From Nostoc sp. TH1S01 (lineage in GTDB: Bacteria; Cyanobacteriota; Cyanobacteriia; Cyanobacteriales; Nostocaceae), in the NCBI GenBank assembly GCA_018993265.1, contig JAGKSW010000062.1, positions 1-44,676 on the forward strand: 44,676 nucleotides of DNA, in the 5' to 3' direction. Within the stretch, counting starts at the first letter, position 1. Each line of letters opens with the position of its first letter. The position numbers and the translations under genes are program-made. Positions 32,367 to 41,315 of this stretch are shown one piece after another. Below the pieces are notes generated by a model, which ran no database searches, was not told the DNA's origin, and worked only from the letters and a program-made list of their open reading frames with translations.

Positions 32367-33470
32367 ATGAAAAGAATAGAAGTCGAACAAAGAACCATTT
32401 TGATTGGTTTAGCTGGTAGTCACGGTTATGGGTTAAATCGTCCTGACTCAGATTTTGATTTCCGGGGTGTGTTTATTGCACCGAAAAAATATTATTTGGG
32501 CTTTGATAATATCGAACAAAAGGATACTGGTTGGGATGAACCAGGCATATTTCCGTTTATTGATGGGAATAAAGATACGGTTATCTACGAATTAAGAAAA
32601 ATCCTGCAATTATTAGCAGGGGCAAATCCTAATGTTTTGGAATTGCTATGGTTACATAAATATCCTGTATTAACTGAAGTTGGTCAATATTTAATTAAAA
32701 ATAGACATTTATTTTTGACCAAGAAAGTTAAGCATACTTATTCAGGTTATGCTTTTGCTCAAATCAAAAAGATGGAAACCCATCGTAAGTGGTTATTAAA
32801 TCCACCACAAAAGCAACCATTACCTGCTGATTTTGGTATAGAAGGTGAAGAACCACTTAGTAAAGATGAGTTAAATGCTTTTTTGGAGTATTTGTATCTC
32901 TTAATTAGAGGGCGAATTGAATTTTTAGCAGAAGCAGAACAATTATATCAATTACTAACGGCAGATATTGATTTTAAAGGTGTGTTGAAACAACATACTT
33001 TACCTAATGAAACTTTAGAATATACAGAAAAATTAACTCATGGTCGCAAAGACTTTATTAGACTATTACAAAAAAGTCAAAGCTACCAAATTGCGTTGCG
33101 AGAATGGAAAGCATATTTATCTTGGCAAGAAAATCGCAATCCAGTTAGAGCCGAAATGGAAAGAAAGTCTGGATTTGACCTCAAACATGGAATGCACTGC
33201 ATTAGATTACTTCGTAGTGGCTTAGAAATATTGCAGCGAGGAGAATTAATTGTTGATAGAAGAATGGCAGGCGATGTTGATGATTTAAAAGCCATTCTCA
33301 AAGGCGAATACTGTTATGAACAAGTGATGCAAATGGCAGAAGATTTAGTAGCACAAATGGATGTTGTCTATGAAAAATCAACTTTGCCTGCTAAACCTGA
33401 CTTAGAAAAAATTAATGAACTATGTATAGAATTGGTGGAAATGCAAGGATGGAGTTATACCAATTCTTAA
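32367..33470 (+). CDS. RlaP-like nucleotidyltransferase (pol-beta fold)
   Basis: A 367-residue protein with a DNA-polymerase-beta-type nucleotidyltransferase core: GLAGSHGYGLNRPDSDFDFRG at the start, in which G17-S18 and D29/D31 are the expected nucleotide- and metal-binding residues. A third acidic position is likely near DTVIYELRKILQLLAGANPN (about 70-90). This layout matches the RlaP/PF10127 group, proposed to act in RNA repair or end modification, often near RNA ligases. No ligase or other repair gene is next to it here. The C-terminal half is helical. ATG start, no obvious ribosome-binding site, monocistronic. The reaction is inferred from the fold. Confidence 0.8.
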   Translation: MKRIEVEQRTILIGLAGSHGYGLNRPDSDFDFRGVFIAPKKYYLGFDNIEQKDTGWDEPGIFPFIDGNKDTVIYELRKILQLLAGANPNVLELLWLHKYPVLTEVGQYLIKNRHLFLTKKVKHTYSGYAFAQIKKMETHRKWLLNPPQKQPLPADFGIEGEEPLSKDELNAFLEYLYLLIRGRIEFLAEAEQLYQLLTADIDFKGVLKQHTLPNETLEYTEKLTHGRKDFIRLLQKSQSYQIALREWKAYLSWQENRNPVRAEMERKSGFDLKHGMHCIRLLRSGLEILQRGELIVDRRMAGDVDDLKAILKGEYCYEQVMQMAEDLVAQMDVVYEKSTLPAKPDLEKINELCIELVEMQGWSYTNS

Positions 33471-34097
33471 TTACAGCAGTGTAACGGTATTCGGCTTTGT
33501 GAATTTGCATCTGTTACTGAAATAGATAAAAACCGGTTAAAGCCTGAACTTCTGGCTGTGACTGGATTTTATAGTTTGTGAGACGTTCTATAAAACTGCG
33601 ATTTTAATTGCATATCATAAAATCAACCTCAAAACTAAAAATATTTCTACGTATTCTTCATGTAAACTTCAGAGAACTACTTAAGTAAATGCACTATGCT
33701 AATTTTGTGTGCATCAGTAGTTCTACTACAGCCTCCTGTTCCAGACAAAATTATCAAGATTATTTCTCTTCTGTCACTCTCAGACAATAATAATTAATGC
33801 CAAATTCTAAAGCTTTACCTTAATCACGGTTTGAGGCTTGATTTCTAATATTTATAAAAATTTATTGGTAAATAGTGGAATCAAAGCTTCATCAACTTTG
33901 GATATTTTGCATTTTGTAACGGTAGCGAAGAGAAATATGTCAGTTTTCAGTGTTTATTATCAGCAATAAATCAATTTTTCCCAGCTATTACAGCATATTT
34001 CAAGTAGGTTAAATACACCATTTAAGTTTTAAATCCAGGTAGATAGCCGATTCTAATTCTGCGCTAAGTCAGGCAATCCCAATAACATAGAAAAATT
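33471..34097. other. 627-bp AT-rich intergenic region
   Basis: No gene was recognised. The frame continues open for 36 codons past the nucleotidyltransferase stop (33471-33578) with a plausible composition, but it has no start and no recognisable motif. The rest is AT-rich with runs of A and T and should contain the promoter of the downstream bicupin. Confidence 0.5.
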
Positions 34098-34883
34098 ATG
34101 CAGCACGTAACCGCAAAGCTAGTACAAAAACAATCTCAAAATATTTCTCTTGAATCTGAACTATTGAGTATTTCTATGCCGGAAAACCAAAAGTTCTATT
34201 GTCAGCAATTCCTAGAAGAAACCAAAATTGACTACACAATGGCGAATCATCCATCTCGTGCTTATTGGGTGATTAATTCTATCCAAGTTAATGAAAGCGA
34301 ACAGGATACACACTTTTTATTTATTTCCGAAGGGGAAGTTACTCTCAACAGTAGTCATGGAGAGTTTTTATTACGAAAAAACAGCTTTGCCGCAGTTCCT
34401 GGTAACTTTTCTTTAGATGGTTCAGGAAAAGTATTAGTTGCAACAAGAATCAACTACACTGGACTTTTCACAATTGGAGGGCCGATTGAACCATTAGGAC
34501 GATTAAATTATATTGATGGTTGCTCTTCAACAGTACTGATTAATCCTTTAAAACGTGGCGAACCCTGCTTGAATTTTCTCTATGTTCCTCCTGGTGTATC
34601 GCAAACTCCCCATACTCATCCTTCATTACGAATTGGACTTGTGGCAGAGGGTAATGGAACTTGTCAGGTAGATGAAGGAACTTTCAAAATGCAGCCAGGA
34701 ACAGTTTTCTGTTTACCAGAAAACAAGTTACATAGTTTTAGTGCGATTGATGATTCCTTAAGAATTATTATTTATCATCCAGATTCTGATGTTGGCCCAA
34801 CAGATGACTCCCATACGATGCTCAATAATACTTTTGTTGGAGAAACTTCCGCTAAAGTTATTGAGGCGATTAGAACAAAATAA
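34098..34883 (+). CDS. Bicupin protein
   Basis: A 261-residue protein with two cupin barrels. The second (about 150-230) has the metal-binding motif: PPGVSQTPHTHPSLRIGLVAEG with H172 and H174, then MQPGTVFCLPENKLHSF with H202. The first half (about 60-130: FLFISEGEVTLNSSHGEFLLRKNSFAAVP) is a barrel without the full histidine set, so it is probably structural. Function (dioxygenase, isomerase or sugar-binding) cannot be chosen from sequence. It is followed by a terminator-like hairpin and the lone MITE end at 34945. ATG start at 34098. Isolated gene. Confidence 0.78.
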   Translation: MQHVTAKLVQKQSQNISLESELLSISMPENQKFYCQQFLEETKIDYTMANHPSRAYWVINSIQVNESEQDTHFLFISEGEVTLNSSHGEFLLRKNSFAAVPGNFSLDGSGKVLVATRINYTGLFTIGGPIEPLGRLNYIDGCSSTVLINPLKRGEPCLNFLYVPPGVSQTPHTHPSLRIGLVAEGNGTCQVDEGTFKMQPGTVFCLPENKLHSFSAIDDSLRIIIYHPDSDVGPTDDSHTMLNNTFVGETSAKVIEAIRTK

Positions 34884-34895
34884 CAACTGAATTAG

Positions 34896-34934
34896 GACTG
34901 TCTTTTAATTCGATTAATATCAAGAAAGGCAGTC
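34896..34934 (+). terminator. Hairpin after the bicupin gene
   Basis: GACTGTCTTT (34896-34905) pairs with AAAGGCAGTC (34925-34934), with one G-T pair, 12 bp after the stop codon. The loop is AT-rich and no T-run follows directly. Confidence 0.55.
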
Positions 34935-34944
34935 TGATGATATC

Positions 34945-34956
34945 AGGACTTACGCA
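34945..34956. repeat. Single MITE-type end
   Basis: AGGACTTACGCA matches the ends of the MITEs at 789, 23631 and 24536, but the reverse-complement partner is absent. The following CAAAGATTGTCGGTTG and a GGGTGTAAGGGTGTAAGG run recall the sequences after the lone ends at 21259 and 12056. Confidence 0.5.
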
Positions 34957-35143
34957 CAAAGATTGTCGGTTGAGACGGGTGTAAGGGTGTAAGGTTGATG
35001 AAACTCAGAATAACTCGTGATTTTTAGGGTCATTACTAATCACATTAAAAATCAAACTTTTATGATGAAGTCAAGTTGACTCAATCAGCATATCTGAATT
35101 GGTGCAACTTTAAATTACTATTATTTCTGTTCTAGGAGTGCTG

Positions 35144-36199
35144 ATGATTTCATTGACAAGTGATACTGAAACAAAGCCGACACAGGCGATGCGACAGGCG
35201 ATCGCTACTGCTGAGGTGGGAGACGAGCAAAGAGGGGAAGATCCCACCGTTAACCTCTTGCTAGAACGAGTTGCAGATTTACTCGGCAAAGAAGCTGCTC
35301 TTTTCTTTGCCTGTGGAACCATTTGTAACTTTGTAGCAATTAAAACCCACACTCGCCCTGCTGATGTGGTGCTAGTAGAACAAATGGCACACATTATTCG
35401 CGCCGAGTCAGGGGGTGCAGCCATGACTTCTGGTGTCTTAATGGAAGCAGTTGCCAGCGAGAAGGGAATTTTTACAGTTGATGCTGTGGCGCAAGCATTG
35501 GCAAGAGTAGCAACTGCACCCTATCTTTACTCAGCAAATCCCCGCTTATTATGTGTTGAGCAAACCCACAATTTTGGCGGCGGTTCAGTTTGGCAACTGG
35601 ATGAACTACGTGCAGTTTGCGACTTCTCCCGACAAAAAGGTTTAGCTACCCACATGGATGGAGCAAGATTATTAAATGCTGTGATTGCCTCTCAAACTCC
35701 AGCCAAAGATTTTGCCGCCTGTGTTGATTCTGTCTGGATTGATTTTACTAAAGGACTGGGCGCACCCATCGGTGCTGTGCTGGCGGGTACAAAGGAATTT
35801 ATCTCAGAAGCACGCCGATATAAACATATTTTTGGTGGTGCAATGCGTCAAGCGGGAATTGTAGCAGCAGGTTGTCTGTATGCACTAGACCATCATGTTG
35901 AACGTTTACAAGAAGACCACGACAATGCAACTTATTTAGCTCAAAAACTAAATGAAATTACTGGAATTACCCTCCTAAATGCCAAACCAGAGACAAATAT
36001 TGTTTTCTTTGATGTATCGGGATTAGGACTCGAAAAAGCTAAATTTTTGACTTTGTTACAAGAGCGTGGTGTGAAAATGGGAGCCGTTGGTAATTCTATT
36101 CGAGCCGTCACACATTTAGATGTTTCGCGGGCTAATATTGATGTTGCGATTAATGCTATTTATCAAATTGCGAAATCTTCTCAACCAGCAAAAATTTAG
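35144..36199 (+). CDS. ltaE: Low-specificity L-threonine aldolase
   Basis: A 351-residue PLP enzyme that splits L-threonine or L-allo-threonine into glycine and acetaldehyde. It shows GDEQRGEDPTVNLLLERVADLLG at the N-terminus, EQMAHIIRAESGG, the aspartate of the PLP ring in HMDGARLLNA, and the Schiff-base lysine in WIDFTKGLGAPIGAVL (about 204-219). The start was set at ATG 35144 because AGGAG at 35134-35138 gives a 5-nt spacing; an in-frame GTG at 35138 lies inside that ribosome-binding site. It converges with a minus-strand gene, and the two stop regions overlap by 4 bp. Confidence 0.92.
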   Translation: MISLTSDTETKPTQAMRQAIATAEVGDEQRGEDPTVNLLLERVADLLGKEAALFFACGTICNFVAIKTHTRPADVVLVEQMAHIIRAESGGAAMTSGVLMEAVASEKGIFTVDAVAQALARVATAPYLYSANPRLLCVEQTHNFGGGSVWQLDELRAVCDFSRQKGLATHMDGARLLNAVIASQTPAKDFAACVDSVWIDFTKGLGAPIGAVLAGTKEFISEARRYKHIFGGAMRQAGIVAAGCLYALDHHVERLQEDHDNATYLAQKLNEITGITLLNAKPETNIVFFDVSGLGLEKAKFLTLLQERGVKMGAVGNSIRAVTHLDVSRANIDVAINAIYQIAKSSQPAKI

Positions 36200-36483
36200 A
36201 GGAAATCAAAGAAACCGTAGAGGCTGATTAACAGTAATAATAAGGCAGTAAGGCGAGAAACTTGGGCTTGGGGCGAGGGTGCGATCGCTTCCCGAACTAA
36301 CATAGAAATAGCTGCTCCAATGGCATAACTTAGGCATAAGAGCATATAAGGTAATTCTTGGGTAAATCCCCAAATACCGAGCAGCAATAACGTCAGCATT
36401 AGCATGACAAACTCGATAAATCGGGCTGGTTCGTATTGACTAGACAGAAATAGACTGTTGAACCAAAAGCGCCAAAATCTCAT
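36196..36483 (-). CDS. Small membrane protein, cyanobacterial hypothetical
   Basis: A 95-residue protein with an aromatic N-terminus (MRFWRFWFNSLFL) and three predicted membrane helices: about 24-40 (FVMLMLTLLLLGIWGF), 44-62 (LPYMLLCLSYAIGAAISML) and 77-94 (RLTALLLLLISLYGFFDFL), with one short basic/acidic loop (REAIAPSPQ) between the last two. I do not recognise a family. It starts with ATG and lies 67 bp downstream of nothing on its own strand other than chlI (chlI stops at 36551), so it could be cotranscribed with chlI. Its stop overlaps the threonine aldolase stop. Confidence 0.72.
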   Translation of the reverse strand: MRFWRFWFNSLFLSSQYEPARFIEFVMLMLTLLLLGIWGFTQELPYMLLCLSYAIGAAISMLVREAIAPSPQAQVSRLTALLLLLISLYGFFDFL

Positions 36484-36550
36484 ACTTAATCAAGCAAATA
36501 AATTTCAGGGCGCGGTGCTACACGCCCCTACTTTTTATTTTCGGTGAAAA

Positions 36551-37675
36551 CTAGCGCACACCCGTTTTAATTTGTCCAGTACCGTTTTTCTTTGCAGAAT
36601 CTTCTTCTGGCAACTCTACACCAAAAACGCGAGCAAAAGCTTTTTCCACTTTGTAGCCAGAATCAATCGATTCTAGGGGGTCTTTCCGCAACCTGTGACG
36701 CAAGCACAAAGTAATCACGCGGCGGATATCATCAAGGGTAACTTCGGTACGTCCTTCAAAGGCGGCTATGGCTTTGGCTGCACGGTTGGTAACAATATCA
36801 CCCCGTAAACCATCCACATCTAACTCTGAACAAACTTCCGAAATTTTCACCCGCAAATCATAGTCAATTTTGACTTCTCTCAACAGATTTTGGGCATTGA
36901 CAATTTTCTGCTGGAGTGCTTCTTGGTCAGCTTTGTGCTGTGCCAAAAATGCTGGCGGGTTTTGGTCAAATTCCGAGCGTTGTTCGACAATTTGCACCCG
37001 CAACGCTGGTTCTTTCACAGTGTGAATTTCGGCGTGCATTCCAAAACGGTCGAGTAACTGGGGACGCAATTCCCCTTCTTCCGGGTTCCCAGAACCGACA
37101 AGCACAAACCGCGCTGGGTGACGAATAGAAATACCTTCCCGTTCCACGGTGTTCCAGCCACTAGCCGCCGAGTCGAGTAACACATCTACGAGGTGGTCAT
37201 CAAGCAAGTTGACCTCATCCACGTAGAGAATACCTCGATTAGCTTTCGCCAGCAGTCCTGGTTCAAAAGCTTTCACACCCTCAGACAAAGCTTTCTCGAT
37301 GTCGATAGTACCGCATACGCGGTCTTCTGTAGCGCCCAAAGGCAGGTCAATCATTTGCACCTTTCTGTGGTCTACAGGCACCTCCCCACCCTGTTCTACT
37401 GTTTGGCGGACTTCATCGCTCATCAAGTCGGGGTCGCTGGGGTGACTATTGAAGGGGTCATTAGCAACTACAGGGATTTCTGGCAACAAATCCGCTAATG
37501 CCCGGATAGTAGTTGTCTTGCCGGTACCGCGATCGCCCATAATCATGACACCACCGATTTTGGGATCAATCACGTTCAACAGCAGCGCCAGTTTCATTTC
37601 TTCCTGGCCCACAATTGCCGTAAATGGAAATACCACGCGACGCGCACTTGCCGTGGATTGAGCACTTGGAGTCAC
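36551..37675 (-). CDS. chlI: Magnesium chelatase ATPase subunit I
   Basis: A 374-residue AAA+ ATPase, subunit I of the Mg-chelatase (ChlI-ChlD-ChlH) that inserts Mg2+ into protoporphyrin IX, the first committed step of chlorophyll synthesis. It shows Walker [10 protein letters not shown] (47-55), Walker [11 protein letters not shown] (149-158), sensor 1 [12 protein letters not shown] (190-201) and the arginine motif [12 protein letters not shown], with the C-terminal helical lid. The start is GTG at 37673-37675; the sequence [24 protein letters not shown] fits family N-termini. It may be followed on the same transcript by the small membrane protein gene 67 bp downstream. It is divergent from miaB. 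Confidence 0.96.
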   Translation of the reverse strand: MTPSAQSTASARRVVFPFTAIVGQEEMKLALLLNVIDPKIGGVMIMGDRGTGKTTTIRALADLLPEIPVVANDPFNSHPSDPDLMSDEVRQTVEQGGEVPVDHRKVQMIDLPLGATEDRVCGTIDIEKALSEGVKAFEPGLLAKANRGILYVDEVNLLDDHLVDVLLDSAASGWNTVEREGISIRHPARFVLVGSGNPEEGELRPQLLDRFGMHAEIHTVKEPALRVQIVEQRSEFDQNPPAFLAQHKADQEALQQKIVNAQNLLREVKIDYDLRVKISEVCSELDVDGLRGDIVTNRAAKAIAAFEGRTEVTLDDIRRVITLCLRHRLRKDPLESIDSGYKVEKAFARVFGVELPEEDSAKKNGTGQIKTGVR

Positions 37676-37868
37676 TAAATTACCTTAATAACTTTTTTTA
37701 TTACAGTTCTTTATTGTGCCACAGTTGGGGGCGGGGAGAACAGGGAATTGGAACTCATGAATAGGTTACTCTACGTATCTCCGCGTTACCCTTCGCGTAC
37801 CTCTGCGTTTAAAACTATAGAATAGAAAAACAGTATATCTAACACCAAGCTAATTAAGCACAATTCCC

Positions 37869-39233
37869 ATGACCACTTCTAAACGCCGCTATCACATTAC
37901 TACCTTCGGTTGCCAAATGAATAAAGCCGACTCAGAGCGCATGGCTGGCATTTTAGAAGACATGGGCTTTGAGTTTTCCGAAGATCCGAATAATGCAGAT
38001 GTAATTCTCTACAATACCTGCACAATTCGAGACAACGCCGAACAAAAGGTATACTCTTACCTCGGCAGACAAGCCAAGCGCAAACACGAACAACCAGACT
38101 TAACATTAGTCGTTGCTGGTTGCGTCGCTCAACAAGAAGGCGAAGCATTACTACGTCGCGTCCCAGAATTAGATTTAGTTATGGGGCCACAACACGCCAA
38201 CCGCCTGAAAGATTTGCTGGAATCAGTGTTTGGCGGTAATCAAGTTGTCGCCACTGAACCAGTGCATATTATGGAAGACATCACCCAGCCGCGCCGGGAT
38301 AGTAAAGTTACCGCCTGGGTGAATGTGATTTACGGTTGTAACGAACGCTGTACTTATTGCGTAGTGCCGAACGTGCGTGGTGTAGAACAGTCCCGCACCC
38401 CCGAAGCTATCCGCGCCGAAATGGAAGAGTTAGGCAGACAAGGTTACAAGGAAGTAACTTTGCTTGGTCAAAATATTGACGCTTACGGTCGAGATTTACC
38501 GGGAGTCACACCAGAAGGACGACATCTGCACACCTTTACAGATTTACTTTATTACGTCCATGATGTGCCGGGAGTAGAACGCTTAAGATTTGCTACCAGC
38601 CACCCCCGTTATTTCACGGAAAGATTAATCAAAGCTTGTGCGGAATTACCCAAGGTGTGCGAACACTTCCACATTCCGTTTCAGTCTGGGGATAACGATG
38701 TCTTAAAAGCGATGTCACGGGGTTATACCCACGAAAAATATCGCCGCATCATTGATACAATTCGCAAGTATATGCCGGATGCGTCAATTAGTGCGGATGC
38801 GATTGTTGGTTTCCCTGGTGAGACAGAAGCACAATTTGTAAATACTTTGAAATTGGTAGAAGATATTGGTTTTGACCAATTAAACACAGCCGCCTATTCT
38901 CCACGCCCCGGAACACCCGCCGCATTATGGGACAATCAACTGAGTGAAGAGGTGAAAAGCGATCGCCTACAAAGATTAAATCATTTAGTGGCAATTAAAG
39001 CAGCCGAGCGATCGCAGCGTTATTTTGGTCGCATCGAAGAAGTATTAGTCGAAGACCAAAACCCCAAAGATAAAACTCAAGTCATGGGACGCACAGGCGG
39101 AAATCGTCTCACATTTTTTACAGGCGATATTAATGAACTCAAAGGACAATTAGTGAAAGTTAAAATCACCGAAGTTCGCGCTTTTAGCTTAACTGGTGAA
39201 CCGATAGAAGTGCGTCAAGCTTTGACAGTTTAG
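37869..39233 (+). CDS. miaB: tRNA-2-methylthio-N6-dimethylallyladenosine synthase
   Basis: A 454-residue radical-SAM methylthiotransferase that modifies A37 of tRNAs reading UNN codons. The UPF0004 domain holds one [4Fe-4S] cluster on C15, C51 and C85. The radical-SAM cluster is C157-x3-C161-x2-C164 ([16 protein letters not shown]). [15 protein letters not shown]-type sequence ([12 protein letters not shown]) and [20 protein letters not shown] follow, and the C-terminal TRAM domain includes [14 protein letters not shown]. Length is normal. ATG start after CACAATTCCC with no strong ribosome-binding site. It precedes the DUF433 gene by 48 bp on the same strand, and read-through is possible. Confidence 0.96.
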   Translation: MTTSKRRYHITTFGCQMNKADSERMAGILEDMGFEFSEDPNNADVILYNTCTIRDNAEQKVYSYLGRQAKRKHEQPDLTLVVAGCVAQQEGEALLRRVPELDLVMGPQHANRLKDLLESVFGGNQVVATEPVHIMEDITQPRRDSKVTAWVNVIYGCNERCTYCVVPNVRGVEQSRTPEAIRAEMEELGRQGYKEVTLLGQNIDAYGRDLPGVTPEGRHLHTFTDLLYYVHDVPGVERLRFATSHPRYFTERLIKACAELPKVCEHFHIPFQSGDNDVLKAMSRGYTHEKYRRIIDTIRKYMPDASISADAIVGFPGETEAQFVNTLKLVEDIGFDQLNTAAYSPRPGTPAALWDNQLSEEVKSDRLQRLNHLVAIKAAERSQRYFGRIEEVLVEDQNPKDKTQVMGRTGGNRLTFFTGDINELKGQLVKVKITEVRAFSLTGEPIEVRQALTV

Positions 39234-39281
39234 GCAAACGTACACCACACTGAAAATAATTGCTTGTGGAGTCTTAATTAA

Positions 39282-39506
39282 ATGCCAGATTTATTACAAA
39301 GAATCACAGTCAACCCCAAACAGTGTGGTGGCCGTCCGTGCATTCGTGGTATGAGAATTCGAGTATCAGATGTCCTTGATTTGTTTGCTGCGGGACTCAG
39401 TACCGAGCAAATCTTGGCAGAAATGCCAGATTTAGAGATGGATGATTTGAAAGCATCTCTAGCATATGCTGCAAAGAAATTAAATCATCCCATCTTGACC
39501 CCATGA
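39282..39506 (+). CDS. DUF433 antitoxin-like protein
   Basis: A 74-residue DUF433 protein: RITVNPKQCGGRPCIRGMRIRVSDVLDLFAAG, then LSTEQILAEMPDLEMDDLKASLAYAA. The family is a helix-turn-helix antitoxin-like fold, usually coupled to DUF5615 or other PIN-like toxins. Its ATGA overlaps the next gene's start, so the two are translationally coupled. In the usual model the antitoxin binds and inhibits the nuclease and represses the shared promoter. ATG start. It is the first of three closely spaced genes. Confidence 0.85.
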   Translation: MPDLLQRITVNPKQCGGRPCIRGMRIRVSDVLDLFAAGLSTEQILAEMPDLEMDDLKASLAYAAKKLNHPILTP

Positions 39507-39844
39507 CAACAATTTGGGTTGATGCACATCTGTCACCTGCCATTGCTACCTGGATTACTAACACATTTGATATTACAGCATTGGCTTTGCGTGACATTGG
39601 ATTAAGGGATGCTGAAGACTCTGATATTTTCGAGGCAGCAAAAGCTCAAGGAGTCATCTTCATGACTAAAGATAGTGACTTTGTTGATTTAGTAGAACGG
39701 TTAGGCGAACCACCGAAAATTATTTGGCTAACTTGTGGCAATACATCAAATGCTCGTTTGCAAGAAATTCTGAGTGCAACATTATTGGACGCATTGAGGC
39801 TTTTACAAGCAGGAGAAAAATTAGTAGAGATTAGAGGAGATTAG
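39503..39844 (+). CDS. DUF5615 PIN-like toxin (predicted ribonuclease)
   Basis: A 113-residue PIN-like protein: TIWVDAHLSPAIATWI with D7 at the N-terminus, RDIGLRDAEDSDIFEAAKAQG with acidic residues near 31-40, and IFMTKDSDFVDLVERLG, whose D57/D59-type residues complete a PIN-type metal site. LGEPPKIIWLTCGNTSNARL follows, typical of DUF5615. It overlaps the DUF433 gene by 4 bp (ATGA). PIN-like toxins are RNases, and tRNA or mRNA cleavage is the expected activity, but no target can be read from the sequence. Confidence 0.85.
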   Translation: MTTIWVDAHLSPAIATWITNTFDITALALRDIGLRDAEDSDIFEAAKAQGVIFMTKDSDFVDLVERLGEPPKIIWLTCGNTSNARLQEILSATLLDALRLLQAGEKLVEIRGD

Positions 39845-39845
39845 T

Positions 39846-40073
39846 ATGAGTGTTTCACAGAATTCTGATGATGAGCTTTTAGCTGAGTACAACTTTGATT
39901 ACCAGAAAGCAAAACCAAACCGTTTTGCTAACCGTAGTGGAACACAAAGACTAACAGTTGTAGTGTTGGATGAAGATGTAGCGAAAGTTTTCCAAACTCA
40001 TGAATTTGTTAATAAAGTTCTCCGAGTATTAATTGAGTCGATGCCTCAAACACCCAAGAGCGAAACAACTTAA
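39846..40073 (+). CDS. Small antitoxin-like protein, third gene of the operon
   Basis: A 75-residue protein with a charged N-terminal part (ELLAEYNFDYQKAKPNRF) and a C-terminal beta strand and helices (TVVVLDEDVAKVFQTHEFVNKVLRVLIE) with the form of ribbon-helix-helix antitoxins (strand LTVVVLDEDV). It starts one base after the toxin stop, with AGAGGAGATT as ribosome-binding site. A third antitoxin-like gene behind a DUF433/DUF5615 pair is not part of the standard two-gene module. It may be an independent orphan antitoxin, or an extra regulator of the operon. Confidence 0.65.
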   Translation: MSVSQNSDDELLAEYNFDYQKAKPNRFANRSGTQRLTVVVLDEDVAKVFQTHEFVNKVLRVLIESMPQTPKSETT

Positions 40074-40262
40074 CATTTGGTAGCAGAAAATAACTGGTTA
40101 AGCTTTAGGCTGCTACAGATACATTTTTGGCTGTGAGGGTTAATTTCCCTTTCACTAAATAAATTAGAATAAACTAACCATTATTAGAGGCTTAGTCAGG
40201 AGTTTTTAAATAACTTGGCAAAGAATTTATATCTGTTCTCAATGCTAAAGGTTTAATAGATT

Positions 40263-40496
40263 ATGAATGGGAAAGTCAGCATTCAACAACAACAATCTTT
40301 AATTCAACAGCAATTGCTTTCAGGTCAAATTCTCGTTGAATCAATGCAAGAGAATAAAGAGCAAAAAGAAGATAAAGAATCTATTGTCGGTGATGTATTA
40401 TCTATCAAAAAATTTAATTGGGAGTTTATTGAGCTTGATCTCCCAACTTTACTAAGGCATTTGAAAACCACTTTTAAACGAAAAAAGACAGATTAG
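40263..40496 (+). CDS. Small hypothetical protein, 77 aa
   Basis: A 77-residue protein that I do not recognise: a glutamine-rich N-terminus (SIQQQQSLIQQQLLSGQIL), a charged middle (ENKEQKEDKESIV) and a C-terminal basic tail (LKTTFKRKKTD). It has no membrane segment and no known motif. It starts with ATG but has no clear ribosome-binding site, and its charge and composition also suit a short accessory gene. A terminator-type palindrome at 40533-40556 lies 36 bp past its stop. Confidence 0.45.
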   Translation: MNGKVSIQQQQSLIQQQLLSGQILVESMQENKEQKEDKESIVGDVLSIKKFNWEFIELDLPTLLRHLKTTFKRKKTD

Positions 40497-40532
40497 CTGA
40501 ATCTATATAAAGTTAGAAATGTGTAAGGTATA

Positions 40533-40556
40533 AGGGATATTTAGCTAAATATCCCT
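40533..40556. terminator. 24-bp perfect palindrome between convergent genes
   Basis: AGGGATATTTAG (40533-40544) and CTAAATATCCCT (40545-40556) form an unbroken inverted pair, probably a bidirectional terminator between the plus-strand hypothetical gene and the minus-strand cupin gene. Confidence 0.65.
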
Positions 40557-40581
40557 CTGCTAATAACTAGATGCGAACGCT

Positions 40582-41157
40582 TCATTTAGCATCTTTATTC
40601 CAGTATTTCACAAGCGATCGCTCGACACTCATCAAATTACCCAGGCGCACTAACACATTAACTAACAGGGTTTGCACTACTCGCGGAATACCGACGAGAA
40701 CTATATCGGCTTTTTTCAGCAATAAGGCAAAGTAGAGTAAATTAGTCGGCATTCCTTCTTGGTTAACTTTGCCATCAATTGCTAAACCATACATTGACCG
40801 GATAAACTGCTCAAATCCAGCAGCAGGTTGATTTTCACTAGTAAACGCCACCCAATCATCAGAAGGATTATGGAAACTGTGATGCACACCTGCGCTAACG
40901 TGCAGACTTTCTCCTGCATACAGCGTCCGGCGATTTCCTTTGTGTCCAAACTCCATTTCTAGACAACCCTGGAGAACAGTAAAGGTTTCGCTCATTTCGT
41001 TGTGGTAGTGCAGTGGACTACCTTTAGCTTTTGGCGGTAAATCAAAGCGAATTTTGCTATATGCCTCACCTGTTTCTAAGATAGTCATGCGATCGCCAGT
41101 CACAGGATTTACAATTACTTCTGGCTGTTGTTGTGTAGTTAACATTGATGTATTCAT
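40582..41157 (-). CDS. Single-domain cupin protein
   Basis: A 191-residue cupin. The first cupin motif is GSPLHYHNEMSETFTVLQGCLEMEFG, with H50, H52 and E56 (numbering from the chosen start) as metal ligands. The second is GESLHVSAGVHHSFHNPSDD, with a conserved histidine near 90. The C-terminal half is helical with a hydrophobic stretch (ALLLKKADIVLVGIPRVVQTLLVNVLVRLG). The start was set at ATG 41155-41157, preceded by AAGGAT at about 8-nt spacing; the upstream in-frame TTG at 41163 is less likely. It is divergent from an AraC-type regulator gene that could control it. Confidence 0.8.
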   Translation of the reverse strand: MNTSMLTTQQQPEVIVNPVTGDRMTILETGEAYSKIRFDLPPKAKGSPLHYHNEMSETFTVLQGCLEMEFGHKGNRRTLYAGESLHVSAGVHHSFHNPSDDWVAFTSENQPAAGFEQFIRSMYGLAIDGKVNQEGMPTNLLYFALLLKKADIVLVGIPRVVQTLLVNVLVRLGNLMSVERSLVKYWNKDAK

Positions 41158-41315
41158 TGGCAAAAATCCTTGTGTGGTGCGGTTTGACTTTGACTACACT
41201 TCAACAATAAATTTTCTCCTCAATTCTGAATTGACAAGTCCCGCCAAGAAATTGACCAATTACGCCATTTTTGTTATTCACTTACTCAGCACTTTCAACT
41301 CAGCACTCTTTACCT

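Noticed and set aside
33471-33581. 36-codon open extension beyond the nucleotidyltransferase stop
   Set aside because: It is in frame with the upstream gene but has no recognisable motif. A read-through product or remnant cannot be told from chance.
35138-35143. GTG start for threonine aldolase
   Set aside because: The GTG overlaps the Shine-Dalgarno that serves the ATG at 35144.
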